The position numbers and the translations under genes were made by a program. Positions 25,863 to 34,556 of a stretch of 64,000 nucleotides of DNA are shown in pieces (within the stretch, counting starts at the first letter, position 1; each line of letters opens with the position of its first letter). The stretch comes from Stenotrophomonas sp. 704A1 (GTDB lineage Bacteria > Pseudomonadota > Gammaproteobacteria > Xanthomonadales > Xanthomonadaceae), in contig NZ_CP130831.1 of the NCBI RefSeq assembly GCF_030549525.1, positions 3,249,501 to 3,313,500 of the forward strand. Reading direction: 5' to 3'. The notes under the pieces were generated by a model that made no database searches, had not been told where the DNA came from, and saw nothing but the letters and a program-made list of their open reading frames with translations.

Positions 25863-27221
25863 TCAGCGCATCAGCACCACTTCTTCGGCCGAGGTCGGGT
25901 GGATGGCAACGGTATCGTCGAACTGGGCCTTGGTCGCACCCATTTTCACCGCCACCGCGAAGCCCTGCAGGATCTCATCGGCCGCTTCACCCAGCAGATG
26001 GATGCCGACCACGCGCTCTTCGGGACCGGCGCAGACCATCTTGAACAGGCTGCGCTGGCTGCCGTTGGCCAGCGCCTGCAGCATCGGACGGAACCGGCTG
26101 TGGTAGACGCTCACCTGGTCGAAGCGTGCACGCGCCTCTTCTTCGCTCAGGCCCACCGCCCCCAGCGGCGGGTGCGAGAACACCACGCTGGCCACGTTCT
26201 CATAATCCATCTTCGACTGCGGGCGGCCACCGAACAGGCGGTCCATCAGCCGCCGCGATGCGGCCACCGCCACCGGGGTCAGGCCGACCTTGCCGGCAAT
26301 GTCACCCACCGCATGCACGCTCGGCACGCTGGTGGTCTGCCATTCGTCCACCTGCACCTGCTGGTGCTCGCCGATGCCGATACCCAGCGCTTCCAGGCCC
26401 AGGTCACGGCTGTTGCCGCGGCGTCCGGTAGCGAAGAACACCGCATCGAACACGCTGTCGGCCGGGCCGTCATGGCCGAACGCACGCACGCGCTCGCCGT
26501 CGCGCTGCAGTTCGCGCAGCCGGTAGTCGAAATGGATCCGCACGCCCTGTTGCCTGAGATTCTCCGCCAGCCGGTCCGTGAGTTCGTAGTCGAAGCGCTC
26601 CAGCAGCCGCTGGCCGCGCACCAGCAGGCTCACCCTGCTGCCCAGCGCCTGCAGCAGGCCGGCCAGCTCCACCGCGATGTAGCCGCCGCCGATGATGGCG
26701 ACGTCGGCCGGCGCGGCGCGCAGGTCGAAGAAATCGTCGGAGACCAGTCCCAGCTCCGCACCGGGGATATCCGGCCGCAACGGATGCGCACCGGTGGCGA
26801 TCAGGATGTGCCCGGCGCTGTAGTGCACGCCATCGCTGCAGGCCACGGTGTGCGCGTCCAGCAGATGGCCACGCGCCGGAATGCGGACCACGCCGGTTTC
26901 ATCCAGGCGCTTGTTGTAACTGCTGTGGATGTTGCTGATGTACGCCTGGCGGTGGATCACCAGTTCCTTCCACGACAGCGCCGGGCGCGCGGGCACATCG
27001 AACCCCATCGCGCTGGCCAGGCCGATGCGCTCATGCAGGTCGGCTGCCAGCCACATCGCCTTCTTCGGCACGCAGCCCACGTTGACACAGGTGCCCCCCA
27101 GTTCGCCGGGTTCGAGCAGCGCCACGCGCTTGCCGTACTGCGCGGCGCGGATGGCGCCCGCCAGGCCGGCGGAGCCGCCGCCGAGGACGATCAGGTCGTA
27201 GTCATGGGTCGCAGGAGTCAT
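25863..27221 (-). CDS. gor: Glutathione-disulfide reductase
   Basis: NADPH-dependent flavoenzyme that regenerates reduced glutathione. The 452-residue protein has the FAD motif LIVLGGGSAGLAGAIRAA, the redox-active disulfide GGTCVNVGCVPKK, a second dinucleotide fold (VAIIGGGYIAVELAG) and the C-terminal HPTSAEE with the catalytic His-Glu. The cytosolic start MTPATHDYD at 27221 fits the family; further ATGs upstream would only add unconserved residues. The 212-base gap upstream, before the DUF418 gene, shows nothing recognisable. Confidence 0.95.
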   Translation of the reverse strand: MTPATHDYDLIVLGGGSAGLAGAIRAAQYGKRVALLEPGELGGTCVNVGCVPKKAMWLAADLHERIGLASAMGFDVPARPALSWKELVIHRQAYISNIHSSYNKRLDETGVVRIPARGHLLDAHTVACSDGVHYSAGHILIATGAHPLRPDIPGAELGLVSDDFFDLRAAPADVAIIGGGYIAVELAGLLQALGSRVSLLVRGQRLLERFDYELTDRLAENLRQQGVRIHFDYRLRELQRDGERVRAFGHDGPADSVFDAVFFATGRRGNSRDLGLEALGIGIGEHQQVQVDEWQTTSVPSVHAVGDIAGKVGLTPVAVAASRRLMDRLFGGRPQSKMDYENVASVVFSHPPLGAVGLSEEEARARFDQVSVYHSRFRPMLQALANGSQRSLFKMVCAGPEERVVGIHLLGEAADEILQGFAVAVKMGATKAQFDDTVAIHPTSAEEVVLMR

Positions 27222-27433
27222 CGGAATCGCTCGGGTCGAAAAGGAAACAGGGTCGATCACGGGCATGCGGGCGCCGGACCACAAGACCGGCCAGCGGCGG
27301 AATCGCTCCATGCCGATGCCGAGCATGGCACGGTGCCGTGCAGGCCAGACGTGAACTGCCGCTGCCGGCAGCGCATCGCGACCGCGCCGAGTCGGTGGCG
27401 TTCACGGTCGACGGCGCGCCTGGCAGGCATCGA

Positions 27434-28678
27434 TCAGGCCTGCCCGGGGTCGCGACGCAGCGTTGGCCACTGCCGGTAGGTCATCGCCCGCCACAGCCAT
27501 TCCATCGGGCCGAAACGGAAGCGGCGCAGCCACAGATGGCTGACCCCCACCTGCACGGCGAACAACAGCACGGCGAACACCAGCTGCGCGGCGCGCGGCA
27601 TCACATCGAACCCGCCCAGCCCGTAGTGGTAGAACAGCAGCGTACAGACCAGCGACTGCGCCAGGTAATGGGTCAGCGCCATCCGCCCGACCGGCGCCAG
27701 CCATGCCAGGCGTGCGCGCCAGTGCACGATCCAGGCCAGGTAGCCCAGGCACATCGGCAGCGCCCCCACCGCCACCAGCGCCATCGCCGAGGTGGTGGCC
27801 AGGTCATACACACCGGGGGCCAGGTAGGGCTTCCACAGCACACCGGCCAGCGTGACCAGAAGCCCGACCGGCAGCGCGATCCAGCGCAGCCCGGCATACA
27901 GCCGTGGGAAACGCTCCGGTGTGGTCAATGCACCGCTGGCGGCGAAGCCGCTGCCCAGCAGGAACATGCCCAGCACTTCCGGGCCGGAAATGAACATGCC
28001 GCCCAGGGCCGCGCCGAATTCGCGCAGGCGCTGCACGGTGGCCTGCGTCCAGTCGCCCTGGCTGTACACCAGGCGCTGCTGCTCGATGCCCTGCTGTGCG
28101 CCGGCCAGCATCTTCTGCAGGTCCTGCGGCGCGGCCATCGACACCATCGCCCCCACCAGCAGCATCAGCGCGATACCCAGCCCGTACACCAGCAGCCCCA
28201 TCCACGGCAGCCAGCTGCGTGGCGCTTCGCGGCAGGCCAGCAACGGTACCGACGCCAATGCATACAGCACCAGGATGTCGCCGGACCAGACCAGCAGCGC
28301 ATGGCACAGGCCGATCAGCAGCAGTCCTGCACTGCGCCGCAGGTAGAACGGCGTGAACGCACGGCCGGCGGCCTCGGCGCGCTGCGCCATGAACGCAAAG
28401 CCGGCACCGAACAGCAGCGAGAACAGGGTGAAGAACTTGCCCTGCACGAATACGTAGACGAACGCATCGGCCCAGTAGTCGATGCCATGCCAGCGCGCGT
28501 CGATGCCGGTGAAGGCCAGGTCCAGCGGACCGCTGAGCGCCTCGATGTTCATCAGCAGGATGCCGAACAGGGCGACCCCGCGCAGCACATCAAGCACCGC
28601 GATGCGTTCGCCGGAGGCCACCGGCTGCAGGGAAAGGGGCGTGGCGTTCACGGCGTATCCGGCGGGCAGGTCCGCCAT
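27434..28678 (-). CDS. DUF418 (YeiB-like) membrane protein
   Basis: A 414-residue inner-membrane protein with about ten helices. The N-terminal RIAVLDVLRGVALFGILLMN and the C-terminal DUF418 region with RMALTHYLAQSLVCTLLFYH and FGPMEWLWRAMTY are signature segments of the YeiB family. The biochemical role of the family is not settled; some resemblance to acyltransferase-3 membrane proteins is noted for it. It is transcribed in the same direction as slyD upstream. Confidence 0.88.
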   Translation of the reverse strand: MADLPAGYAVNATPLSLQPVASGERIAVLDVLRGVALFGILLMNIEALSGPLDLAFTGIDARWHGIDYWADAFVYVFVQGKFFTLFSLLFGAGFAFMAQRAEAAGRAFTPFYLRRSAGLLLIGLCHALLVWSGDILVLYALASVPLLACREAPRSWLPWMGLLVYGLGIALMLLVGAMVSMAAPQDLQKMLAGAQQGIEQQRLVYSQGDWTQATVQRLREFGAALGGMFISGPEVLGMFLLGSGFAASGALTTPERFPRLYAGLRWIALPVGLLVTLAGVLWKPYLAPGVYDLATTSAMALVAVGALPMCLGYLAWIVHWRARLAWLAPVGRMALTHYLAQSLVCTLLFYHYGLGGFDVMPRAAQLVFAVLLFAVQVGVSHLWLRRFRFGPMEWLWRAMTYRQWPTLRRDPGQA

Positions 28679-28777
28679 TATGCCGCCGCCCGGCAGGACG
28701 TGGATGGTCGCGCCCTGCTGCAGAAACGCAACGACCCGCCGAAGCGGGCCGTCGCAGCCATCACGATCGCGGTGCGA

Positions 28778-29260
28778 TCAGTGGTGGTGACCACCGTCGC
28801 CGTGGACGTGGCCGTGCTCGATCTCTTCCTTGACGGCTTCGCGCACCTCGACGATCTCGACATCGAAGTGCAGGTCCTTGCCGGCCATCGGATGATTCAG
28901 GTCGACATCGACCACGCTCATGCCGACCTTCTGCACGGTGACCGCACGCGGGCCGAAGTTGGTCTGCAGCACGACCTGCTGTCCCGGGACCAGCTTGGCG
29001 GTGCCGAAATGCTTCTTTGGCACGCGCTGGGACAGACCGTCACGGCGCTCGCCGTAGGCATCGGCCGCGGTGACGTCGACGCTGAAGGTCGCGCCGGCTT
29101 CCTTGTCCATCATGGCGTTTTCCAGGCCCGGAATGATGTTGCCGTGGCCGATCAGGATCGCCAGCGGCTCGCCGCGGTCCTTGGACGATTCGATCGGCGC
29201 CTGGCCGGCCTCGGAGACGGTGTAGTGGAAGCGGACAACGCGGTCTTTTTCGATCTTCAT
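28778..29260 (-). CDS. slyD: FKBP-type peptidyl-prolyl isomerase, SlyD-like
   Basis: A 160-residue folding helper: FKBP domain starting MKIEKDRVVRFHYTV, with an inserted IF (chaperone) domain (about 70-125, including AYGERRDGLSQRVPKKHF) and the family NHPMAGKDLHFDVEIVEVRE. The C-terminus HGHVHGDGGHHH is a short His-rich, likely metal-binding tail, much shorter than in E. coli SlyD. It is divergent from the lipoprotein NlpC/P60 gene. Confidence 0.92.
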   Translation of the reverse strand: MKIEKDRVVRFHYTVSEAGQAPIESSKDRGEPLAILIGHGNIIPGLENAMMDKEAGATFSVDVTAADAYGERRDGLSQRVPKKHFGTAKLVPGQQVVLQTNFGPRAVTVQKVGMSVVDVDLNHPMAGKDLHFDVEIVEVREAVKEEIEHGHVHGDGGHHH

Positions 29261-29371
29261 GCGCAACTCTGTCTGGATCTGCCGGAGGCAGGCGGGTTGG
29301 GGCGGGTTGTCGCCCGGCGGGGACGCCGCCATCATGACGGCCTATCCAAGGTGGCGCATTATCCGGAGATC

Positions 29372-29911
29372 ATGCTCATCACGCCAGTTTCGTCCGGCCC
29401 GCGCCGGCTCCTCGCGCCCGCCCTGCTGCTGGCCCTGCCCCTGCTGATCACCGCCTGCGGTGGCGGCAAGGCCGTGCGCCCGTCGGCTCCGCCGCCCACT
29501 GCCAGCTGGCCCAGCACCGTGCCGGACAACCCCGAAGCGGCCAATTCGGTGCTCATGCGCGCCATCAGCCTGGTCGGCACACCCTATCGCTATGGCGGCA
29601 ACACCCCCGAGTCCGGCTTCGACTGCAGCGGCCTGGTGGCCTATGTGTATCGGGAAATGCTGGACCTGAAGCTGCCGCGCACCTCGCGCGACCTGGCCGC
29701 GGTACAGGGGCCGAAGATCGACCCGAAGCGTCTGGCGACCGGCGATCTGGTGTTCTTCGGCAGCCGCGGCAGCGTCAGCCACGTCGGCATCTACGTCGGC
29801 GAAGGACGCTTCGTGCATGCCCCAAGCACCGGTGGCACGGTCCGCCTGGATTCGCTCAGCGGTCCCTACTGGAAAGATCACTACACGGGCGCGAAACGTG
29901 TTCTTCGCTAA
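29372..29911 (+). CDS. NlpC/P60 (C40) cell-wall hydrolase, lipoprotein
   Basis: A 179-residue protein with a lipoprotein signal (MLITPVSSGPRRLLAPALLL, then LLITAC), a Pro-rich linker and a C40 domain: nucleophile in GFDCSGLVAYVY, His in VSHVGIYVG, and HAPSTGG near the end. Such Spr/MepS-like enzymes cut peptide cross-links in peptidoglycan. A GGAG ribosome-binding site precedes the ATG by four bases. It is followed by a second C40 gene, so the two form a tandem pair. Confidence 0.9.
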   Translation: MLITPVSSGPRRLLAPALLLALPLLITACGGGKAVRPSAPPPTASWPSTVPDNPEAANSVLMRAISLVGTPYRYGGNTPESGFDCSGLVAYVYREMLDLKLPRTSRDLAAVQGPKIDPKRLATGDLVFFGSRGSVSHVGIYVGEGRFVHAPSTGGTVRLDSLSGPYWKDHYTGAKRVLR

Positions 29912-30042
29912 GCTGAACAGGCGATATGTTCAAAACTGTGACAGTCATCACTGCCAAACTAACGAATTACTAACGGAATTTTTAACTTATCCCTGCTTTT
30001 ACAGGGCATGATGCCCCATCGTTTTTTTCCTGTGACCGACGC
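29912..30042 (+). promoter_or_regulatory. Leader region of the second C40 gene with palindrome and mini-reading frame
   Basis: An AT-rich 131-base gap containing a perfect 11-base palindrome ACTGTGACAGT (29935-29945). Farther on, an ATG at 30008 opens a 12-codon frame (MMPHRFFPVTDA) whose TGA overlaps the GTG start of the next gene (GTGA, 30043-30046). This could give translational coupling. Short alternative hairpins (CCCTG/CAGGG at 29991-30006 and GGGC/GCCC at 30004-30016) precede a run of seven T at 30022. Confidence 0.35.
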
Positions 30043-30792
30043 GTGACGACCGACGACCCGACGTGCCAAGGCCAGACCGCCGCTTCTTCGCGTAGTGTCC
30101 GCCCGCTTCTCCTGGGCCTGGCGCTGTGTCTGACCAGCCTCCCCGCCTGGTCGCAATCCGCTCCCGCCCGCACCGATGCCGAGGTGGCCCCGGCCGCCAG
30201 GGCCGACACTGCGGCCCCGCAGCGCAGCCGCGCCGATGCCGCTGCCAGTGCCACGCTGGCGGCCCTGCTGCCGCATCTGGCCGCCAACGACACCATTCCG
30301 CTGATGGACCGCTCGGCCATGGTGGCCGGCGATCTCAGCCGCCTGTTGGCCAACTACGACACCAGCAGCGCCGCCAATGGCAGCGTTGTCGGCACCGCCG
30401 CCGACAACGGCAAGGTGCAGTCGCTGCTGCGCCGGGCCATGACCCTGCTTGGCACCCCGTACCGCTGGGGCGGCAGCAATCCCGACAGTGGCTTCGACTG
30501 CAGCGGCCTGGTCGGCTACGTGTTCCGTTCCGCGCTGGGCATCGAGCTGCCGCGCGTCTCGCGCGAGATGGCCCACGACGCCAACGCCGAACTGATCAAT
30601 GACCGCGCCGCGCTGGCCGCAGGCGACCTGGTGTTCTTCGGCCGCAAGGGCCGGGTCGACCATGTCGGCATCTATGTGGGCGATGGCCGCTTCCTGCACG
30701 CCCCGAGCACCGGCAAGGATGTCCGCGTCGACACCCTGCTCAGCGGCTACTGGGGCAACAAGTTCATGCAGGCCCGCCGCGTCGACCTCTGA
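30043..30792 (+). CDS. NlpC/P60 (C40) cell-wall hydrolase with N-terminal extension
   Basis: A 249-residue exported paralogue of the preceding gene. The signal peptide covers about residues 18-38 (RSVRPLLLGLALCLTSLPAW then SQS). A low-complexity Ala/Asp/Arg region and an unassigned segment (about 70-120) follow, then the C40 domain from 125: GFDCSGLVGYVF with the nucleophile Cys, VDHVGIYVGDG and HAPSTGKDV. The GTG start lies after a 12-codon frame whose stop overlaps it. A role in peptidoglycan remodelling is expected from the family. Confidence 0.88.
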   Translation: MTTDDPTCQGQTAASSRSVRPLLLGLALCLTSLPAWSQSAPARTDAEVAPAARADTAAPQRSRADAAASATLAALLPHLAANDTIPLMDRSAMVAGDLSRLLANYDTSSAANGSVVGTAADNGKVQSLLRRAMTLLGTPYRWGGSNPDSGFDCSGLVGYVFRSALGIELPRVSREMAHDANAELINDRAALAAGDLVFFGRKGRVDHVGIYVGDGRFLHAPSTGKDVRVDTLLSGYWGNKFMQARRVDL

Positions 30793-30818
30793 CCGGGGTC
30801 TCCTGCGCATTGCCTGAC

Positions 30819-30845
30819 AAGCCGCTGCTCCGCAGCGGCTTTTTT
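30819..30845 (+). terminator. Rho-independent terminator of the second C40 gene
   Basis: AAGCCGCTGC, TCC loop, GCAGCGGCTT followed by further T. Located 27 bases after the stop. Confidence 0.92.
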
Positions 30846-31051
30846 GTTGGGCGGGACGCCGACGGGCCTGACGTCCTTGTCGCAACTGCCCCGATGGTGG
30901 CCGCTGATCGTCGCCGGCTGCGTTGGTCCTTCATGTCACGGTCCCAAGGGTCGCGACCGGCTGCCCCGTGCGGCCACGGCAATCCGGCGCGGGGCGGCGC
31001 GCCGGTTCGCCCGACCAGGCCGCCCGTGGTGCCCGGATGCTGGGGGAAGGC

Positions 31052-32404
31052 ATGGCGGCAAGCCTGGAGATTCCATCACGCTGCGTGATCTGGTTCGGAC
31101 AGCCGCAGGCGGCCGAACGCACCGCGCTGGCCGCCGCCGGCTGGCAGCTGCGCAGCGTCAGCCCCACTCCCGGCATGGCGGTGGGTCTGCGCGGCCGCGA
31201 TCACCTGGTGGCCGTGGTGGACCTGCGCCACCTCGATGCCGACGCCCTGCAGCTGCTGCTGCCCTGGATCGAACGACATCACCACCTGCCCTGGCTGGCG
31301 GTACTGCCGCCCGGGCTGGGGAGTCCGCCACCGGCGTGGGGCGCCATCCTGCGCGCCTGCCTGGAGCAGTTCTCGCTGCCACTGGATCTGCAGGACCTGC
31401 TGGGCGCGATGCAGCGGCGATCCGACGACGACGGCCCGCCGCGCGCGTCGGTCTGCGCTGGCGCCGGGCTCCCCGCGCTGATTGGCGACAGCACCGCGCT
31501 GCTGGCGGTGCGCGCGGCCCTGCACAAGTTCGCGCCGGTCGAACTGCCGGTGCTGGTGACCGGCGAAACCGGCACCGGCAAGGAACTGGCGGCACAGGCG
31601 CTGCACGCGCTTTCCGGCCGTGCGGCGCGCCCGTTCCTGGCGGTGAACTGCGGTGCGATTCCCGCCAACCTGGTCCAGTCCGAACTGTTCGGCCACGAGC
31701 GCGGCGCCTTCACCGGTGCCGCGCAGCGCCGCATCGGGCTGTTCGAAAGTGCCCATGGCGGCACCGTGTTTCTCGATGAAGTCGGCGACCTGCCTGCCGA
31801 TGCACAGACCAGCCTGCTGCGGGTGCTGCAGGAAGGCACCCTGGAGCGGGTGGGCAGCAACCAGCCGCTGCGGGTCGATGTGCGTGTGCTGGCCGCGACC
31901 CATGTCGAACTGGAACAGGCGGTGGCCCAGGGCCGCTTCCGCCGCGATCTCTACTATCGCCTCAACGTGCTGCGCCTGCCGATGCCGCCGCTGCGTGACC
32001 GCGGCAACGACGTGCTGCTGCTGGCCGAGCATTTCCTGCGCAGCTTCCGCCAGCGTCACCCCGGCCGCGCACGCGGTTTCGACCCCGGCGCACGCCAGGC
32101 GATGCGCGGCTTCGACTGGCCCGGCAACGTGCGCGAACTGTTGAACCGGGTGCAGCGTGCCGCGATCGTGGCAGAAGGCGAACTGATCGGTGCCGCCGAC
32201 CTCGACCTGGCCGGTGCCGATGCGCCGGCACGGCGCGCCCCGCTGCAGGATGCGCGGGGACAGGTCGAACGCGATGTGCTGCTGCAGGCCCTGCGGCAAC
32301 ACGGCTACAACGTGTCGGCGTGCGCACGGCACATGCAGGTGTCGCGGGTGACGGTCTACCGGCTGTGCCGCAAGCACCAGCTGCAGCTGCCGCCCGAACG
32401 CTAG
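31052..32404 (+). CDS. Sigma-54-dependent enhancer-binding regulator next to the fap-like operon
   Basis: A 450-residue activator with three parts. Residues 1-135 form an unconserved regulatory domain with the look of a degenerate receiver (CVIWFGQPQAAERTALAAAG, VVDLRHLD). The AAA+ domain has Walker A GETGTGKE (171-178), the sigma-54 contact loop GAFTGA (218-223), Walker B GGTVFLDE (236-243) and FRRDLYYRLN (297-306). A Fis-type helix-turn-helix (about 415-440) ends the protein. The ATG at 31052 follows GGGGGAAGG. The layout resembles FleQ/VpsR-type regulators. It is convergent with fapF, and the fapA promoter is a sigma-54 type, so the operon is its likely target by inference. Confidence 0.9.
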   Translation: MAASLEIPSRCVIWFGQPQAAERTALAAAGWQLRSVSPTPGMAVGLRGRDHLVAVVDLRHLDADALQLLLPWIERHHHLPWLAVLPPGLGSPPPAWGAILRACLEQFSLPLDLQDLLGAMQRRSDDDGPPRASVCAGAGLPALIGDSTALLAVRAALHKFAPVELPVLVTGETGTGKELAAQALHALSGRAARPFLAVNCGAIPANLVQSELFGHERGAFTGAAQRRIGLFESAHGGTVFLDEVGDLPADAQTSLLRVLQEGTLERVGSNQPLRVDVRVLAATHVELEQAVAQGRFRRDLYYRLNVLRLPMPPLRDRGNDVLLLAEHFLRSFRQRHPGRARGFDPGARQAMRGFDWPGNVRELLNRVQRAAIVAEGELIGAADLDLAGADAPARRAPLQDARGQVERDVLLQALRQHGYNVSACARHMQVSRVTVYRLCRKHQLQLPPER

Positions 32405-32410
32405 CGGTGA

Positions 32411-32429
32411 CGCCGGGCGGTGCCCGGCG
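32411..32429. repeat. GC-rich hairpin between convergent regulator and fapF
   Basis: CGCCGGGC, GGT, GCCCGGCG: a perfect eight-base stem in the 51-base gap between the two convergent genes, resembling a SMAG hairpin without the GTAG head. There is no T-run. It may act as a bidirectional end for both transcripts. Confidence 0.5.
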
Positions 32430-32455
32430 GCGGTGTCTGCATGGCCCGTTGGCCG

Positions 32456-33745
32456 CTACAGCATGTAGGGCACCTTGAAGGCCAGGGTGAAGTCCGGCGC
32501 GTCCGGCGTCAGGCCGATGCCCAGCAGCGTGACCAGCGTGGTGTGCTGGTTCAATGCATAGGTCACCCCCAGGTTCAGCGACGCGGCATTGGCATCACTG
32601 CCGATCACCTTCACCCATTGCCCGCCCTTGAAGCGGGTCGAGGCGCGGGTACTGATCTTGTCGCTGAAGGAAATGCTCAGGCTGGTACGTTCGTTGAACG
32701 CGAAGGCGACACCGGCCCCGAAGTACACCGACCCGCCCAGCTTGACGTCGCCGGGGTTGACCGTATCGGGGTTGCTGTCGATATCACTGAAGCCGCGCGG
32801 GAACGAATGCACATAGCCGGCATTGGCGAACAGGATCGCCGGATCGGCGGTCTTCACCATCGACACGCCGAGGTTGGCCTGCCACACGCCGTTGCCGGTC
32901 GGCTGCTCGCGCGGCACCGCGAAGCGGATGTAGTCATCGTCGTCGCGTTCGATCACCTTCCAGTCCAGGCCATACGGGGCACGCCCGGTCGGTGCGGTGA
33001 AGCCACCGGTCAGTACCGTCTCCGGGCGCCAGCCGCGCTCGCCGAACAGCCGGTAGTTGGCACTCATGCTGACATCGCCGATACCGCTGCCGTTGGTCTC
33101 CTCCTGCGCGATGGCCGCAGCGGCGCCGCCGGCGCCCCCCTTCTGGTAGACCGTGCGACGCGCCAGATAGGGCACGTCCATGTTCAAGGTCAGGTTGGGG
33201 CTGACCCCCCAGCGGGCGGCGAGGTTGTAGGTCAGCGAATCGGATTCGACATTCTCCACCGCGATGTTGCCGAGGAAGATCGCATCCAGTGCCAGAAAGC
33301 CGTTGAGGGTCAGCTGCTTGCGGTCGTAGCGGGCGTAGGTGAGGCTGTTTTCCAGCGTGAAGCGGCGCGAGAACAGCGCGGCCTGCTGCTGCTTGACGTC
33401 GTCGACGCTGCGCCGCGCTTCCTGCTTGGCCTGCTGCGCCTCGGCGGCACTGCTGGCGTAGCCTTCGCTGCTGGGTGGCACCGCAGCCGCCGCGGCGGGC
33501 GCCAACGCGGCAGCCGGCGCGGTGCCGGACCCCGCACGACCGCTCAGCCGTGCCTGCATCGCCTGCACCTGCATGTCCAGTTCGCGCAGGCGACGTACCT
33601 CCTGCGCGTAGTTGGCTTTCAGTTGTTCCAGTTGCGCGATCAGGGCCTGCATGTCGGCGCCATCGGTGGCCGCGGGCTGCTGGGCGAAGGCGGTCGCCGC
33701 CAGCGCCGCCAGCGCCAGCGGGGTAAGCCGGATGAATGTATGCAT
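32456..33745 (-). CDS. fapF: FapF-like outer-membrane pore for amyloid export
   Basis: A 429-residue protein with signal peptide MHTFIRLTPLALAALAATAF. A coiled-coil follows (about 32-68, MQALIAQLEQLKANYAQEVR and onward), then an Ala/Pro linker (about 75-95), a second helical segment rich in Gln/Lys (about 98-125), and a beta-barrel of amphipathic strands ending LAFKVPYML. Pseudomonas FapF is a trimeric barrel with an N-terminal coiled-coil that exports FapC, and the arrangement here is the same. It is last in the six-gene operon, 45 bases after fapE. The identification rests on layout and synteny. Confidence 0.82.
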   Translation of the reverse strand: MHTFIRLTPLALAALAATAFAQQPAATDGADMQALIAQLEQLKANYAQEVRRLRELDMQVQAMQARLSGRAGSGTAPAAALAPAAAAAVPPSSEGYASSAAEAQQAKQEARRSVDDVKQQQAALFSRRFTLENSLTYARYDRKQLTLNGFLALDAIFLGNIAVENVESDSLTYNLAARWGVSPNLTLNMDVPYLARRTVYQKGGAGGAAAAIAQEETNGSGIGDVSMSANYRLFGERGWRPETVLTGGFTAPTGRAPYGLDWKVIERDDDDYIRFAVPREQPTGNGVWQANLGVSMVKTADPAILFANAGYVHSFPRGFSDIDSNPDTVNPGDVKLGGSVYFGAGVAFAFNERTSLSISFSDKISTRASTRFKGGQWVKVIGSDANAASLNLGVTYALNQHTTLVTLLGIGLTPDAPDFTLAFKVPYML

Positions 33746-33790
33746 GTCGGTGACCTGCGTTGTGCCTCGATTCCCCCCGACCGGGCCGTG

Positions 33791-34543
33791 CTACTGGCCC
33801 GGACCCATGCCGCGGTTCAACCCGATCGCCTGCGCCACGTTCTGGCTCAACGGCAGGTTGCTCGCCACGGTGTTGCGCACCAGTTCCAGCTGCAGCCGGT
33901 TGCTGGCGGTCTGTCCATCGCCGGCCAGGGCAATGCCCTGCCCCACGCTGCCATTGCGGATCCACTGCTGGACCAGGCCCTGTCCATCGACCTGCAGCAT
34001 CAGCCGGGCCTGGTTGCCATCGAGCACGGCCGTTGCACTGGCCCCGCCCTGCTGCATCTGTGCCACGCGCACGCCGTCGTCGGCCGCCGCGCCGGGCGCC
34101 ACGCCGTCACGCACGGTCAGCGTGGTCACGTTGCGCGCGGTGTTGCCATCGCCGGCCACCTGCACGCTCTGCACCAGGCCGCTGGCATTGGCCAGGCCGG
34201 TGCTGTCGATGCTGCGTCCGGTGGTGGTCGGCAACGGCGCATCGGCCGCGGTGACCTGGACGCTGGGCTGGAACGTCAGCTTCGGGGTTGCGCCGGTGCG
34301 GAAGTCCATGCCCAGGGTGAGCGCGCCCTGTACGGTTGCGCCATTGGCGCCCTGCCACTGCGACACCATGGTCACGCCGAACCAGGCCACGTTGTTGCCC
34401 CCCACGGTGTAGCGGCCACGCATCAGGTTCAGTTCGGGATCGGGAATTTCCTTCAGGCCGCGCCCCGGTGCCCCTTCGGCCGCCAGCAACGGCGATACCG
34501 ACAGCATCAGCAGCAGGGCCAGCAGTACACGTTGGCGTTGCAT
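33791..34543 (-). CDS. fapE: FapE-like exported protein
   Basis: A 250-residue exported protein: signal peptide MQRQRVLLALLLMLSVSPLL (cleaved near AA-EG), then a region rich in Gln, Asn, Gly and Thr with beta-type periodicity (e.g. GLVQSVQVAGDGNTARNVTT, GQGIALAGDGQTASNRLQLE). A very strong GAAGGAGG ribosome-binding site overlaps the end of fapD, so the two are tightly coupled. In Pseudomonas, FapE is a minor component found with the fibres; here the name is based mainly on position between the C39 protease and the pore. Confidence 0.75.
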   Translation of the reverse strand: MQRQRVLLALLLMLSVSPLLAAEGAPGRGLKEIPDPELNLMRGRYTVGGNNVAWFGVTMVSQWQGANGATVQGALTLGMDFRTGATPKLTFQPSVQVTAADAPLPTTTGRSIDSTGLANASGLVQSVQVAGDGNTARNVTTLTVRDGVAPGAAADDGVRVAQMQQGGASATAVLDGNQARLMLQVDGQGLVQQWIRNGSVGQGIALAGDGQTASNRLQLELVRNTVASNLPLSQNVAQAIGLNRGMGPGQ

Positions 34544-34556
34544 GATCGTGCCTCCT

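Noticed and set aside
27338..29371. A long plus-strand open frame running into the lipoprotein NlpC/P60 gene
   Set aside because: It is antisense to the DUF418 and slyD genes. The real gene starts at 29372 with a ribosome-binding site and lipoprotein signal.
33746..33790. A separate promoter for fapF in the fapE-fapF gap
   Set aside because: The gap is only 45 bases and GC-rich, with no -24/-12 or convincing -10 element; read-through from fapA is simpler.
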